Of a DNA stretch of 64,000 bases, positions 11,783 through 23,299 are shown in pieces; the stretch's first letter is position 1; each line of letters begins with the position of its first letter. The notes under the pieces are model-generated. The model was not told the DNA's origin. It saw nothing but the letters and a program-made list of their open reading frames with translations, and did not search any database. Position numbers and translations under genes: made by a program. Source of the stretch: Paratinospora sagittata (taxonomy: Eukaryota; Streptophyta; Magnoliopsida; Ranunculales; Menispermaceae); contig CM069598.1 in assembly GCA_035771175.1 (NCBI GenBank), forward strand, positions 6,975,413 to 7,039,412, written 5' to 3'.

Positions 11783-12329
11783 AAATGTGTTTGGTGCATA
11801 AGATGAGATTAGATAGAAATATTTTTAATCATAATTTTATGTTTGATAATTAGTTAAAATGAGATAATTTTTATCCCACAATAGTTGAAGAAAATCGTAA
11901 TGGCTCCATCCCATTAATTGTGTTGTCCCTTAGTTGTTAATGGGATAATTTTTATTCCATTAATTTTTTTTATCCCACTACAGTAAGATGTTCCATGCGA
12001 TTGCTGTAACTATTTTCTTCTTCTTCTTCTTTCTTCAACCCGATTTTCTAATCTGGTTTTGCGAAATCGCAAAATCATATTTTCGGGTATTGCAAATTCG
12101 AAAAGCTCTTTGTTTTGCGAAATCGCAATTGCAAACCAGATTTTTTTTATTTTTTTTGGTGTAATTTTAACTTTTTTTAATTTAATTAATTTTTTTGTTT
12201 AAATCTCAAACATACTACCAAACACTGTATTACTTTATTTTTAATCTCATTACATCTCATCTCGTCTCATCCCATCTAATCTAATTTCATAAAAATAATT
12301 TTATTTTATTCTGCACACCAAACGAGCCC
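11783..12329. mobile_element. Tourist-like MITE (PIF/Harbinger type candidate)
   Basis: The left end reads AAATGTGTTTGGTGCATA and the right end, read on the minus strand, GGGCTCGTTTGGTGTGCA, giving imperfect terminal inverted repeats. A TAA trinucleotide flanks both ends (11780-11782 and 12330-12332), as expected for PIF/Harbinger insertions. Subterminal inverted motifs 'gagattagat' and 'atctaatct' support the pairing. At 547 bp with no ORF it would be non-autonomous. Confidence 0.55.
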
Positions 12330-12467
12330 TAAAAGTATTATTATAGGTACGTAAGATCTCAATGTAACACTAAACGTTGGACTCCAATAACTATTAAATG
12401 GCAGGAAAGTCGTATAATACATACACGCCCCCTGTTATTCAAGGGTTATTAAAGCTCAATGTTAGGT

Positions 12468-12965
12468 AGAGGTGTAAGTGAATTGGCTCAAATTGCAAAA
12501 TTAAACCGAACCCGGTATGTTTAGTTTGATTTTTAATAAGTTTGATCGGTTTGGGTTAAATTTAAAAAAAATATAACCCGATAAGTTTAGTTTGAGTTGT
12601 AATTTAAGGTTTTAAAAACTAATCTAAACCGAATGAAAGGGATTGTAAAAGTAATACTATTAATAATTACTTTTAATATCTATGATTATTTTATGATATA
12701 AACATTCTCATAAAAAATTATAAAATCATCTTATACAGTAAAGATTGTTGTTAATTTTTTTTAAATATGCATTAGAAAAGTTAAAATTACTTCGTGTATA
12801 TATATATATAATTGATTATTTTAATTTATTTAATGTACATATAATTAAGATTTAAAATTAATTAATTTAAATTAAATCAAACTAATTATATTTAATTTGA
12901 TTTGATATAGGTCAGTAATTTGAAAATAAATGATGATGCTAAATCAAATTGAACATGATCATCTT
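12468..12965 (+). repeat. Dispersed 'GGTTTGGGTT' element, copy 1
   Basis: This AT-rich element carries motifs such as 'gatcggtttgggtta' and 'aatataacccgataa'. It matches 21737-22266 on the opposite strand along nearly its whole length, including an internal 'agtaaagattgttgtt' block. It is non-coding. Confidence 0.65.
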
Positions 12966-13387
12966 TGGCTTGGATTAGGTAAAATAGTCTTTTTCACGAG
13001 CTAGCGTGAGAAACATGACCTAGACTACTATAAAAAACACACAAAAAGTCCATGATTGACAAAGAAAAAATAGCGGGCACACATACACATATAATTATAT
13101 CTCACAAATAGGAATGTATAGACTATAGTTGTGTTCGATTATGTAATTATATTGACATTTTCCTAAAATTTAAAATAAAATAAAATAAAACACGGACCAC
13201 TGGCAATAGGACCAGACTGATACGGGGCGCCTCAATTATTGTACACCCGTAGCACAGTAAAAAATTGCTTGTTATTACAGCGAAACCTCCAGCACCTGCA
13301 CCACTAATCTCTTCAACTTCTCTCTCCCACCACACCCTGTCCTTCCTTCCTTAGCATCCATAATAGCATAGCAGCCACTTGTTCTTC

Positions 13388-13396
13388 TATATAATC
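13388..13396 (+). promoter_or_regulatory. Putative TATA box of VTC2
   Basis: CTATATAAT lies about 250 bases before the uORF start, in the first clearly promoter-like stretch upstream of VTC2. A CT-rich leader follows at 13400-13430, typical of plant 5' leaders. The transcription start would be near 13420 by usual spacing. Confidence 0.5.
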
Positions 13397-13640
13397 TCTT
13401 CCGTCTTCTTCTTCTTCACTTCTCCACTTCTTCACAAGAAAAAAAAAAACAAGAAGAAGCTTTCTGGTTTTTCTGGTCTTTTTGGTCATCTTCTTAATCC
13501 ATCCGAGCTCTCAAAATCATCTTCAATCGATACCCATTTCATCAATCTTCCTGGAAAAACTCAAGCTTTTTTTTTGTTTTTTGAATCGATTATTATATTA
13601 GGTGGGGGTAAAACCCGGTGTTAGCAGAGTTGTAAACATC

Positions 13641-13838
13641 ACGGCTATATCCAAGGCGATCCGGCCGCCTCTTACACATGCCCGAGCTGTTCGACGTAAG
13701 GGTTGTGTAGTCGAAAGCAGCCCTTCGCCGCACGGTGGGCGTGGTGCTCTGCCTTCTGAAGGAGGCAGCCCCTCTGATCTCCTCTTCCTCGCCGGCGGCG
13801 GTTCTTCTTCTTCTTCTCTTCTTTTCTTCTGCTACTAG
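13641..13838 (+). CDS. VTC2 leader uORF, started at ACG (regulatory peptide)
   Basis: In the VTC2 leader a 65-codon frame runs from an ACG at 13641 to the TAG at 13836-13838, 90 bases before the main ATG. Its peptide contains AISKAIRPPLTHARAVRR and ends in a Gly/Ser-rich tail, matching the peptide conserved in leaders of plant GDP-L-galactose phosphorylase genes. In Arabidopsis this non-AUG uORF represses translation of the main frame when ascorbate is high. There is no in-frame ATG: a stop at 13599-13601 precedes a GTG at 13602, so initiation must be at ACG or another near-cognate codon. The region is markedly GC-rich, unlike its AT-rich flanks, which fits coding constraint. Confidence 0.88.
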   Translation, partial: TAISKAIRPPLTHARAVRRKGCVVESSPSPHGGRGALPSEGGSPSDLLFLAGGGSSSSSLLFFCY

Positions 13839-13928
13839 TTTTTCTTTTTTTTTGTTCAATTACTTAGTTTGTTTGTCAAATTAGAGAGATTTTTTAAAGA
13901 GGTTGAGACCTATCAATATTGATCGATT

Positions 13929-16282
13929 ATGGCGATGTTGAGGATCAAGAGGGTTCCTACTATGGTTTCCAATTTCCAGAAAGATGGAGAGGATGAGGCC
14001 GCCGCCGGTGCTCGTCAGGGAGGATGTGGTCGGAATTGCCTCCGTAATTGCTGTCTTCAAGGTATTTTTTCTTTTTTGCCTTTTTGGTGGTAATTTGAGG
14101 AAAAAAAAAAAAGGTTTGGTTTTTCTAGGTTTTTAGGGTTATTTGAATTCTGGGTTAATTTTATTTATTATTATTATTTTTGGCAATTTGAGAAAAAGGT
14201 TTGATTTTTCTAGGGTTTTAGGGTTATTTGAATTTTGGGTTTTGATTTTTTTGGTTTTTTAAAATAAAATGAAAAATTAGGAAGAGTGACTTCTTATGGT
14301 AATGATAGCGGCAGGAAGACCTAAAAGAATATTGTAACAGTGATAATTAAGAAAGGTTTACTTTTTTATAATTTAAATGCCAACAGCAGAATCATATAGC
14401 TCATCTGTAGTTTAGAAAAGGCTTGGTTGAGTTGAGTTCATTTATTTGGTTTTTTTGTGGAACAGGGGCAAAGCTTCCTCTGTACGCTTTCAAGAGGATT
14501 AAGAACAACGTTGTGAATGGGAAGGACCCAGTTGAGGAGAAAGGAGAGTCTCCGGTGCCCTTTCTCGATTCGCTTCTTCTTGGAGAGGTAAATATTGATG
14601 ACTCAATTTGAAATTCTATTCAAATTTGATGCTCGAGCTGTGTGTTTGATTGAAATTGCTGTTGATCTTTAGTGGGAAGATCGGATGCAAAGAGGGCTAT
14701 TCCGATACGACGTTACTGCCTGTGAAACTAAGGTTTCATTTCAATTCGTTTTGTTTCCTTCTTTATTTTGACTTTGAACAGATTACTGTGAAATTTTTTT
14801 ATTATAATTCTAATTCATTTGTTACTCCTTATGTTGTGTTCAGGTGATTCCGGGTGAGTTTGGCTTCATTGCTCAGCTGAACGAAGGTCGTCATCTTAAG
14901 AAGCGTCCTACTGAGTTTCGGGTCGATAAGGTCCTCCAACCTTTTGATGAGAACAAGTTCAATTTCACCAAGGTTGGGCAGGAGGAAGTGCTCTTCCAAT
15001 TTGAAGAGAGCCACAATGACGAAGCCCAGTTCGTCCCAAGCGCGCCCATTAATACTGAGAACTCCCCAAGTGTTGTTGCCATTAACGTATGTGTGGGACT
15101 TTCCTTTGGTACTTTGATATGTGTGATTTGATATAAATTGTGCTTCTAAGTTAATTTAAGATTCTATAGTTTAGCAACTCATGGAATATTGGTGAATTAT
15201 AGAATTATAGTAGGTATTAAATCAATTTGCATATAAACTTACTTGCTTGTACATTTTTGACTCAACAGGTGAGCCCAATTGAGTATGGGCATGTGCTTTT
15301 AATCCCTCGGATTCTCGAGCATCTGCCACAGATGATTGATCGTGAAAGCTTCTTGCTTGCACTCCACATGGCTGCAGAAGCCGGAAATCCCTACTTCCGC
15401 TTAGGTTACAATAGCTTGGGTGCATTTGCTACCATCAATCATCTTCACTTCCAGGTTTAATATCCCTTACTTGATTTATCTTCTTGGCCAGCTCTGAAAA
15501 ACTGAAATCTTTGATTAAGATGATTGTAATGAGAATGCTGCTTTTGTTGTCACAGGCGTATTACTTTGCCGTATCCTTTCCTATCGAGAAGTCTCCGACC
15601 CAAAAGATAACCACCACTGATGGTGGAGTGAGGATTTCTGGCCTGTTGAACTATCCAGTTAGAGGTCTTGTATTTGAGGGTGGCAATGCTGTGGAAGATC
15701 TCTCCAATGCTGTTTCTGACTCTTGCATTTGCCTTCAAGACAACAATATTCCTTATAATGTTCTCATCTCCGATTCCGGGAGAAGGATCGTTGTCTTACC
15801 CCAGGTGATAAATCCACCCTTGATCGACCAAATTATTGGTTACAAAAACTTTTGTTCCATGTTTGGATGCATAACATTTTTTGGTGTATAATATTTTATT
15901 ACAAAATTGTTGTGTGTGATATTGTTATCAAATTTTTCGTTGGCAGTGTTATGCCGAGAAGCAGGCTCTTGGTGAAGTGAACACCGAGCTTCTGGACACT
16001 CAAGTGAATCCGGCTGTGTGGGAGATCAGTGGCCATATCGTGTTAAAGAGGAAATTGGATTACGAGGAAGCATCTGAGGGGAATGCACGGAGACTTCTTG
16101 CAGAGGTGTCCCTCTCAGAAGAGCGCTTCGAAGAGGTGAAGGCTCTTATCTTTGAAGCCATAGGCATTGATGGAAATGGGAATGTGACAAGCTTGGACGA
16201 AGGACCTGAAGTGGACACCAGGAGCGACGCGTCTCACCATACCATGTTTCCAGGGAAGCAAGAATGTGTGGTTCTGCACTAG
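13929..16282 (+). CDS. VTC2: GDP-L-galactose phosphorylase
   Basis: This enzyme converts GDP-L-galactose plus phosphate to L-galactose 1-phosphate and GDP, the committed, rate-controlling step of the L-galactose route to ascorbate, in cytosol and nucleus. Seven exons with GT-AG borders join in frame: 13929-14061, 14466-14587, 14673-14732, 14844-15086, 15269-15454, 15556-15804 and 15947-16282. They give 442 residues, the same length as Arabidopsis VTC2. The HIT-type catalytic motif HLHFQ lies at residues 244-248. The start MAMLRIKRVP has a second ATG two codons on (13935), matching the usual MLKIKRVP start, so either could be used. Expression is probably controlled by the ACG uORF just upstream. 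VTC5 is the close paralogue; the length and leader favour VTC2 but do not exclude it. Confidence 0.95.
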
Positions 16283-16842
16283 TGAGCAAACTGGTGTTTT
16301 GCATGTCTAAATCAAGTGTGGCGTTGTTGGTCTCCTTGTTGTTAATATGTGAAGCTTATCTGGTACTTGAAAATAAGGCAAACTAGGTGTGCCTTTTGCC
16401 ATTGTTGTTGCATGGCTCTCTGCTTATTGGCTTTCTGAATGTTTTGTAAACAAACCATTGTCCTCTATGCTTTGGGTTTTTCTGTAAGAAAAGCTCTGTA
16501 CTAGGATTACCCTTTTGATTTAAGAGCAAATGCATATCTAGGTCTCTGCATGATTTTCAACTTGAGGCTTCATTATATCAATTATGATATGAAGCATTAA
16601 GGCATTGAAGTTGGTAGAAGCGAATTTATGTAGCTGACTTCATTCATGAATGAAGAAAATGCTTTGTTGAGTTGAATCTGAGTATTGTTTTCTTCAGGTT
16701 TGGCATAACTTAACATAGGTATATAAAATTGGACTTTGATTAGGTAGGAGTTAGATGGCCACATAAAATTGGAATTTTCATGTTATGGAGAGGAATTTTG
16801 AAGCATTCTGTTGTACACAACGAGGAATCGTGGTGCCATTGA
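16283..16842 (+). other. VTC2 3' UTR and downstream spacer
   Basis: T-rich sequence after the VTC2 stop, with several AATAAA-like signals absent or weak. The transcript probably ends within about 250 bases. No other gene is seen. Confidence 0.4.
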
Positions 16843-17216
16843 GTGGAAGAGGAACCAAAGGCTTTCAATATCACCTTTGAATCTCAAAATGCTTATGTGG
16901 GGATATTAGCTGAGATACATGGCTTAGAACAACCTCTGGTTTTTCATGAGAGCAAAGTGATCATTAAGGTAAAATCATATCTTTCACTGCTGATAAAAAA
17001 AAGGCTCTGGCACATGGGAGAAACTTACTTTCAATCATTTCTGGCTTTGTAACGTGCCGGTCTGACCGAAGGGAAGGTACATCTTGGAATTTAATGGCTG
17101 TAAGGTCAACTTCACGGACCCTGGTTCATCCACCTACAATCTCATCCACAAGCAATGCATCTGTGGATTAGAAATAGAAGAATTCCAGTATATTCTGTCT
17201 TCTATGATTGAGTGAG
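16843..17216 (+). pseudogene. Unrecognised two-exon coding-like fragment
   Basis: A frame starting at 16843 runs for about 42 sensible codons (AFNITFESQNAYVGILAEIH is part of it) to a good donor near 16968 (AAG then gtaaaa). A second coding-like block at about 17075-17216 includes GRYILEFNGCKVNF and ends at a stop. Amino-acid composition looks protein-like rather than random. I do not recognise the family; a beta-rich GOLD-like domain crossed my mind but is not supported. There is no promoter or start context, so a gene relic is most likely. Confidence 0.3.
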
Positions 17217-17517
17217 TCATCTCAAATTAACCTTACATGATGAAGAGATTAAAATGCTTAAAAAGATTATTTCATGGAGATTGTAGATTCACTGGTTATA
17301 TTTATGTGCAATGTGTTTTAAAAAAAAAATCATCAGTAGGTTTCAAGTTGAAGTTAATCCACAAAGAATACAAACGTTTCTGTTTCTAAAATAAAAGCTT
17401 ACCATGAAAGGCAGCAAAATAATACAATTCCAATTGATAACTTAATTTACAATACACTTGTAACTTCTCTTCTTGCAACAAATGAAGATCTGTTTTTTTT
17501 TTTTTTTTTTGTGGTCA

Positions 17518-20500
17518 CTATCTTCCTGACATTAGTTTCACTAGAGCTTGGTTCTCATAGAATGAGCCGACGTCCCAATCTTCGGTAGTAGAAGAAAGTG
17601 TCATCAAAGCAACAACAATGGATCTCATACTTGGCCTTAGCTGTGGATTCTCTTGTGTGCAAGCCTTGGCAAGCTGAGCCATCTGCAAACAAAACCAGTC
17701 ACCAAGACATGTTAAAACTTTAAAATCACTAACTCAACCTTGTCGTATCTCGTATGAATTTAATTGGCATCTGTTTTCACCTTACGAACTGAATCGAGAG
17801 GATAATTTTCCCCGAGCCTGGGATCAACTAGCGCACGAATATCTTCTCCCGGGTTGGGCTTATTTAGAACGTCCTCAAACTGTAAAAACAATGATTGATA
17901 GATCGATTCTGTGTTCTTGTTGGTGAAATGCAGTGGAGAAAGCAGATTAATATTACCAGAGCGACAAGCCCCTTTGACTCGGCTACAGATCCATTTTTCT
18001 TCACAATAGCTTCCTTGGCAGAAATAAGTTCATAAAGAACGACCCCGAAAGCATATACATCTACCTTAGGCGAAACATCTCCATACTGTGCATACCTACA
18101 AGCAAGCATGATTTAAACAAGTTCAGTTATTCAACAGTATAAGCAAAATAATTTCATTCGTGAACAAATTCTAGAACCAACAGAAGTTAACGTTATCTTA
18201 CTCAGGAGGCATATATCCAAATGTACCAACGAGGCGAGTTGGTAGAGATGTACTTCCAACTTCAGTGAGTTTTGTTAGTCCAAAATCTGCAACCTATAAT
18301 AAGAGACAAAAGACTAGATTTAGTTACACATATTTTCACATCGTCTACTCCATTATAATCGATAGTTCTAACCTTCCCGTGGAAGTTCTTGTCTATCAAA
18401 ATGTTTAACGACTTGATATCGCGATGAATATACACTGGAACAGTATGTTCATGAATATATTCTAGACCTCTTGCTGAATCAAGGGCAATTTGTACCCTTG
18501 TAGACCATGGCAGGGGTTCCCTTTCTAAACCAGAGCAATTCATGAGATCAGTCACAATCATATACATAGTTATAAAAGATAAGGCAAATATTAAAAATGA
18601 ATTTTCATGTACTCTTGATCTACTGATTCACCTGCGCCATGCAAATATTGGCTTAAGTTTCCATTCTCTATGAACTCGTAAACTAGGAACAAAGAGCCCT
18701 CGACACAATACCCGATCAAGCGTACCTGCATTATAGTAAGATGAACACTCTAGTGATATCACTTTCTATAGAATACTATTCAAAAATTGTGCAAAGCAAA
18801 AAAACATAACTGAAATTGGGAATTTGTGGTACCAGGTTCAAGTGATGAACATGTGTTAGGACTTTCAATTCAGCAAGGAATTCTTTCGATGCTTGCATGT
18901 CCATCTTCTTTATTGCTGCTTTCTGCTCAAAAGTATTACAGAAAAAAACCATATATTAGAAAAAGAAAAGGAAGAGGATTCTGATCTTAAGCAATACTTC
19001 CACCCCGTACTCTATGCTATATAATCTTCCTTCGATGTTGAGGTATTATCCGCTTTTCCCCGTTACTGCCCATAGGCTTATAGGCTCACGGTTTTGTCTT
19101 CTCTCAAGCGGCCTTTCCACAGTTTCGGAGGTAACATAGGAATTATTTATGAGCCTACACTCACATTCCTTTTCGATATGAGATTAATCACACCCCTTTA
19201 ACTAGGCAAGGCACTTCTTCAACCAGAGAGATCGTGATAGTTGACATCTTCCATACTCTCCAATTTAGGCAGATGATTAAGAAAAAATAAAAATCCTATC
19301 TGTCTATTAACATTATGGTGAGCAAGAAATAGAATCCAAACCTCTCCTCTTAGCTCTGCATAATAAACTGCTCCAAAGCCACCTTCACCAATTTTATTAG
19401 AATTATTGAAGTCATTTGTGGCCTTGGCAAGCTCTTCATATGAGAACTCTACCGACTTGTCCATGGTGATGCCTGTAAGCCCAGGGGAAGCACCGCCACC
19501 AAGCCCGAGTGATTCAGAAGTCTTTTTAGAGCCACTTCCAGACCCTGCTCAATCAATCATCAGGAATAATAATTTACCATCTTCAAGGGAACTTAATTAA
19601 CTCAAGTTAATGAACAACTTAAATTATTATTTATCACCTCCACCAGGTTGAATAGAATGGTCTTCAGAAGCTGTAGGAAGCAATGCTGTTTCCTTCATCT
19701 TCTTCCTTCTAGAGATCCCAAGATATAAACAAACTACAGTGAACATTGCAACAATTACCACTGCAACAGATATGCCCGCGATTGCTCCAGTCGATATACC
19801 TGCTTAAAATAAATTCAATAACAGTACAAAATGACATGAGGCTATATATATCTTGATATCAGACATTTTTGTTACACAACCAGTAGAATCCAATGGGGAA
19901 AAGAAGAGACACAAGTCACAACCACCTGTACTGCAAAGAAGAGAGGAAAAAAATTGAATGTCTAATGTTAGCTATGCTGGAAATGATAGATCTCATCAGA
20001 TGAAACATAAAGTATATATAACATCAGCTTATGTAATTTTTACCTTGTTCTCAGGGGTGGATACTTTCCATTTTGATCTGCAAGGAATTCCAAGATAACC
20101 CCATTAGAAAGATAAAGTTTCACTAAGTTGATTTCTTAATGATCTTCCTACTTTGGGAGAGTTTTTGCGAGAAACACTTCTACTAAAAGCACTTTTGAAA
20201 AAAGCTGGTCTCTTCCAACTTTTTTTAAAAACTGAAAACTATTTTTTTTTACTGCAAGTATTGTCATACACCTTCAAAATTCAAAAGTGTTTTTGCTCCA
20301 AACACAGTTTGAAAAAGCTCTGCAACGGGGCCAAAATATCATTTAATCTATACTTTGATGTAATCACAAAAAGAAAAAAAAAAGAAAAAGAAATTATTGA
20401 ATCTTGACCTTTTCATTTGTTCTTTTGTTTCTATTTTTTCCTTCTTCACGTTATATCAAATTAATGATAAACTAACACTAATATTAATTTAGTTATTACT

Positions 20501-21296
20501 TCTATTTGGAGTGGGGTATATTTTGGGTACCACTTCTCACATGAATGACACTTGTCATCAACTTGTAGTAAAAGAAAATGATCATAGAAATCCAATGGTC
20601 AAAATTTAACTATCATCAGTTAGTTAAGATAAATCACGCACCTCTGGCCGGCACAAACACAAGCCCACTTTCCACGCTAAAATTCGACCCGGGATTATAC
20701 TTGCGTAACAACTCGGCCGGCACGCCCGTCTCGCCCGACACAACCGACGAATTCTCTCGTTCGCGAATCGGGTACGTAGCGAACAACCCATACTCCTTGG
20801 AAACACGAGCGTCACCGCAAGAACAATTCACCGTAACGTTTATCGGCGAGTAGTTCGGTATCTGAGTCGATACGTAACGGTTGACTCTTTGCACCCAATC
20901 GGCTGTGGTGAGGTTGGCGAAAGCGTTACGTGCGATCTTATCGTACGTATCGCCGACCTGAGTGGTGTAGTTGAAGGTGTGGCCGAGAAAGTCACCGTTG
21001 ATGCAGTCGCAGGAGAAGGGAACGTTGATTCGAGTGCCGAATTGGATGCTGTCTTCGTTTCGGATATTGGGATTGTAACGGAGGATTTCGGGGATGGGTT
21101 TGGTGAAGATGGTGCTTATGTAAGTGAGATTTGAACCTTGAGAGATGTAGTAAGAAGCCATGGCCAGTTTGCAACCTTTCTTGCATGATGATGATTCTGC
21201 AACAATGATGAAGCTAAAAAGTAGCAGGAATTGAAGAAGAAGAAGAAGAAGAAGATGATGATGATGAATTAGTATTGTTGTTGTTATTCTGATCAT
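17518..21296 (-). CDS. CERK1: LysM receptor-like kinase (chitin receptor CERK1/LYK type)
   Basis: A plasma-membrane receptor kinase that senses chitin fragments and related glycans and starts immune or symbiotic signalling. Twelve exons read in frame on the minus strand: 21296-20642, 20077-20044, 19930-19881, 19799-19638, 19544-19342, 18922-18833, 18725-18632, 18524-18373, 18293-18202, 18095-17957, 17879-17781 and 17682-17518, giving 644 residues (Arabidopsis CERK1 has 617). Exon 1 encodes a signal peptide and the LysM ectodomain with CKKGC, CDC and CSC cysteines. Exon 4 holds the membrane span ([19 protein letters not shown]). The kinase has [10 protein letters not shown] (about residue 345), the AAIKK lysine, HRDIKS and DFG, so it should be active. 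It ends KLMSGR, as CERK1 does. Exon 3 is odd (see findings). Symbiotic NFR1/LYK3 paralogues cannot be excluded. Confidence 0.93.
20147..20335. mobile_element. MITE-like element in CERK1-like intron 1
   Basis: Left end 'tttgggagagtttttgcg', right end 'gaaaaagctctgcaac', with inner motifs ('gcacttttg', 'tcatacacct', 'tgctccaaac') shared with the element at 36326-36525. Intron insertion; no coding capacity. Confidence 0.45.
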
Positions 21297-21736
21297 ATTA
21301 TTATTGTTGAAGGAAGAGGATTAAGGAGATTTAATGGAGGTTTGATGTAAGAGAGCATTAAAAACTAGTGATTATGTGTGTATATATGTGTAAGTATAAT
21401 ATATGGTTTTGACTTGGTCATCTAATTATATATAGTCTTGATGGGTTGTTTTTGTTTCAATTAATTAAAAAAATTGGAGGTTTTTAATCATGGGTGTCGG
21501 CATTGTCTGGGAGTTTGATTCCTTAAAGCTGAGACCAAATGACGACTTTGTTTTTTTGTTAGTTGTTTTCGATCAATAGATATAAATTAACAGCATAGCT
21601 AGCTAGTGTCATGACCGTCCATTAATATTAATTCTATTCTCTGTGAGTTGATAAGAAGATGGTTCGGATTATATATATAAGACAAATTACCCATCCATTT
21701 AGTAACAAATTCAAGCCAAGTTGGACTAAAAGTAAG
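21297..21736 (-). promoter_or_regulatory. 5' flank of the CERK1-like gene
   Basis: AT-rich upstream region of the minus-strand receptor kinase, with TATA-like runs near 21378-21405 and 21427-21435 at plausible distance from the start codon. No other gene is seen. Confidence 0.4.
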
Positions 21737-22266
21737 GTGTCAACGATTCGGTTTGGGTCGGTTTAATACACAAATCAAACATAATCGAGTTCAGTTCTAT
21801 TTAAGTTGATCGATTTAGTTCAAATTACCAACCTAAATCGAACATAATCGGTTTGGTTTGATTTTGGATAATCGATTTGAAATTTTAAATCTACATACAT
21901 TAAATAAATCACAATAGTTAATTATGAAAGAATATGTATGAAGTAATCTTAAATTTTTTAATGTATATTTAATAAATTTAAATAACAATCTTTACTATAT
22001 AAGATAATTATATAATTTTTAGGATAATGCTTATATCATAAAAAAATATTAGACATTAAAAAATAAATGATAACATTTTTTTTTTTACAATCGATTCGGA
22101 TTAGATTGGTTTATAAAACTTCAAACCATAACTCGAACCAAACCTATCGGGTTATATTTTTTTTAAATCTAACTCAAACCGAACTTATTAAAAAATTAAA
22201 CCAAACTGAACCAAACACACCGGTTCGATTCGATTTCGCAATTTGAGTCAGTCCATTGACACTCCT
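21737..22266 (-). repeat. Dispersed 'GGTTTGGGTT' element, copy 2
   Basis: Inverted partner of 12468-12965. Its outer ends read 'aaggtgtcaacg' on the left and, on the minus strand, 'aggagtgtcaatgg' on the right, short imperfect terminal inverted repeats. That points to a non-autonomous DNA transposon. It lies just upstream of the CERK1-like promoter. Confidence 0.65.
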
Positions 22267-22369
22267 CACCAAAAGTCCATTTTTCTTAGTAATTAGATAG
22301 TAAAAAGTTGAATGGTTCAACTTCTCTTACTTCATAGCAACCAAATTATACTGATGAGCTATATTGATT

Positions 22370-22990
22370 CGGCACATGATATAAATTCATAGCCAAGCTC
22401 TTACCTAAGAGTCTTGGACCTAAACACAAGATAGGGAAAATAGGATGTTGTGAGAAGCATCGTTATGTTGGTAGCCAAAGTCTCTCTGATGCGTAAGTCG
22501 AGCTAAGCTCTTTGCAAAGTAATCTAACTGTAGTAACTTAATAAAGATTAATGAAATATTTATACTTTTAAGTACCCATGGCCAAGACACCATTGGTGTG
22601 AGATTTATGGTCCCTAAGGGCCATACCCTTGTATGGGTGGAAAGGGTATTGAATATATAATATTATCTTTATTTTGCCAAAAAAAAAAAAAAGTCCATAG
22701 TAATGTGGTGTCTTGTCATACACTAAAAGCGAGCCCTACATAATTTGTCTCCAACGATAAGGAAATCAGCTCAGTACCCGAAACTGGATCCTTTTGGTGC
22801 CTCCCCAAAAGTCATGCTTTGTAAGTCCGCTATAGGTCGCCCATTCGAGCTGTCGTCAGTCCTTCCCATATCTTTTGTGTTTGGATTAAGGTTGGCTCCT
22901 AGTCGTTGAGCAATGCGTCAAGCAACCATTGTAATGTATGTAATCTCTATCAGCTCAATATACCGAGCTTACGGTCCAATACATTGTAAT
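22370..22990. repeat. Transposon relic related to 7.3-7.5 kb
   Basis: The stretch 22440-22600 ('tgtgagaagcatcg', 'tctctctgatgcgtaagtc', then a 'atatttatac' TATA-like run read on the minus strand) parallels 7330-7480 in the same orientation. The rest, 22600-22990, is GC-richer repeat-like text without a frame. Confidence 0.4.
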
Positions 22991-23299
22991 GTATGTAATA
23001 AATAATCTAATAAATATAAAATTATCGGTTTGTAATTAGAATAACATCTTCCTATTTTATTTTGTTGTCACTAAAATTCCCTTGAAGAGATAAGAAGTGA
23101 AGTTAATTATAATATGTAGAAGATATTTATATTTGATCGGTGAAGCTTAAATACAAGAAAAAAAAAAATGTTTTAGAGATATTTTTCAGTTCGGTCAGTT
23201 CGGTTATTGTCGGTTAGTTCCTAAGAGTTTGCCGAGTGTGCCAGCGTTTCTGCAGAGCTGTTCTGTGAAGCTCAAGAAAAGAAAATAAAAAAGATAGCA

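Noticed and set aside
13593..13859. 88-codon minus-strand frame opposite the VTC2 uORF
   Set aside because: It is the reverse complement of a GC-rich conserved coding frame and has an Arg-rich composition typical of such shadows.
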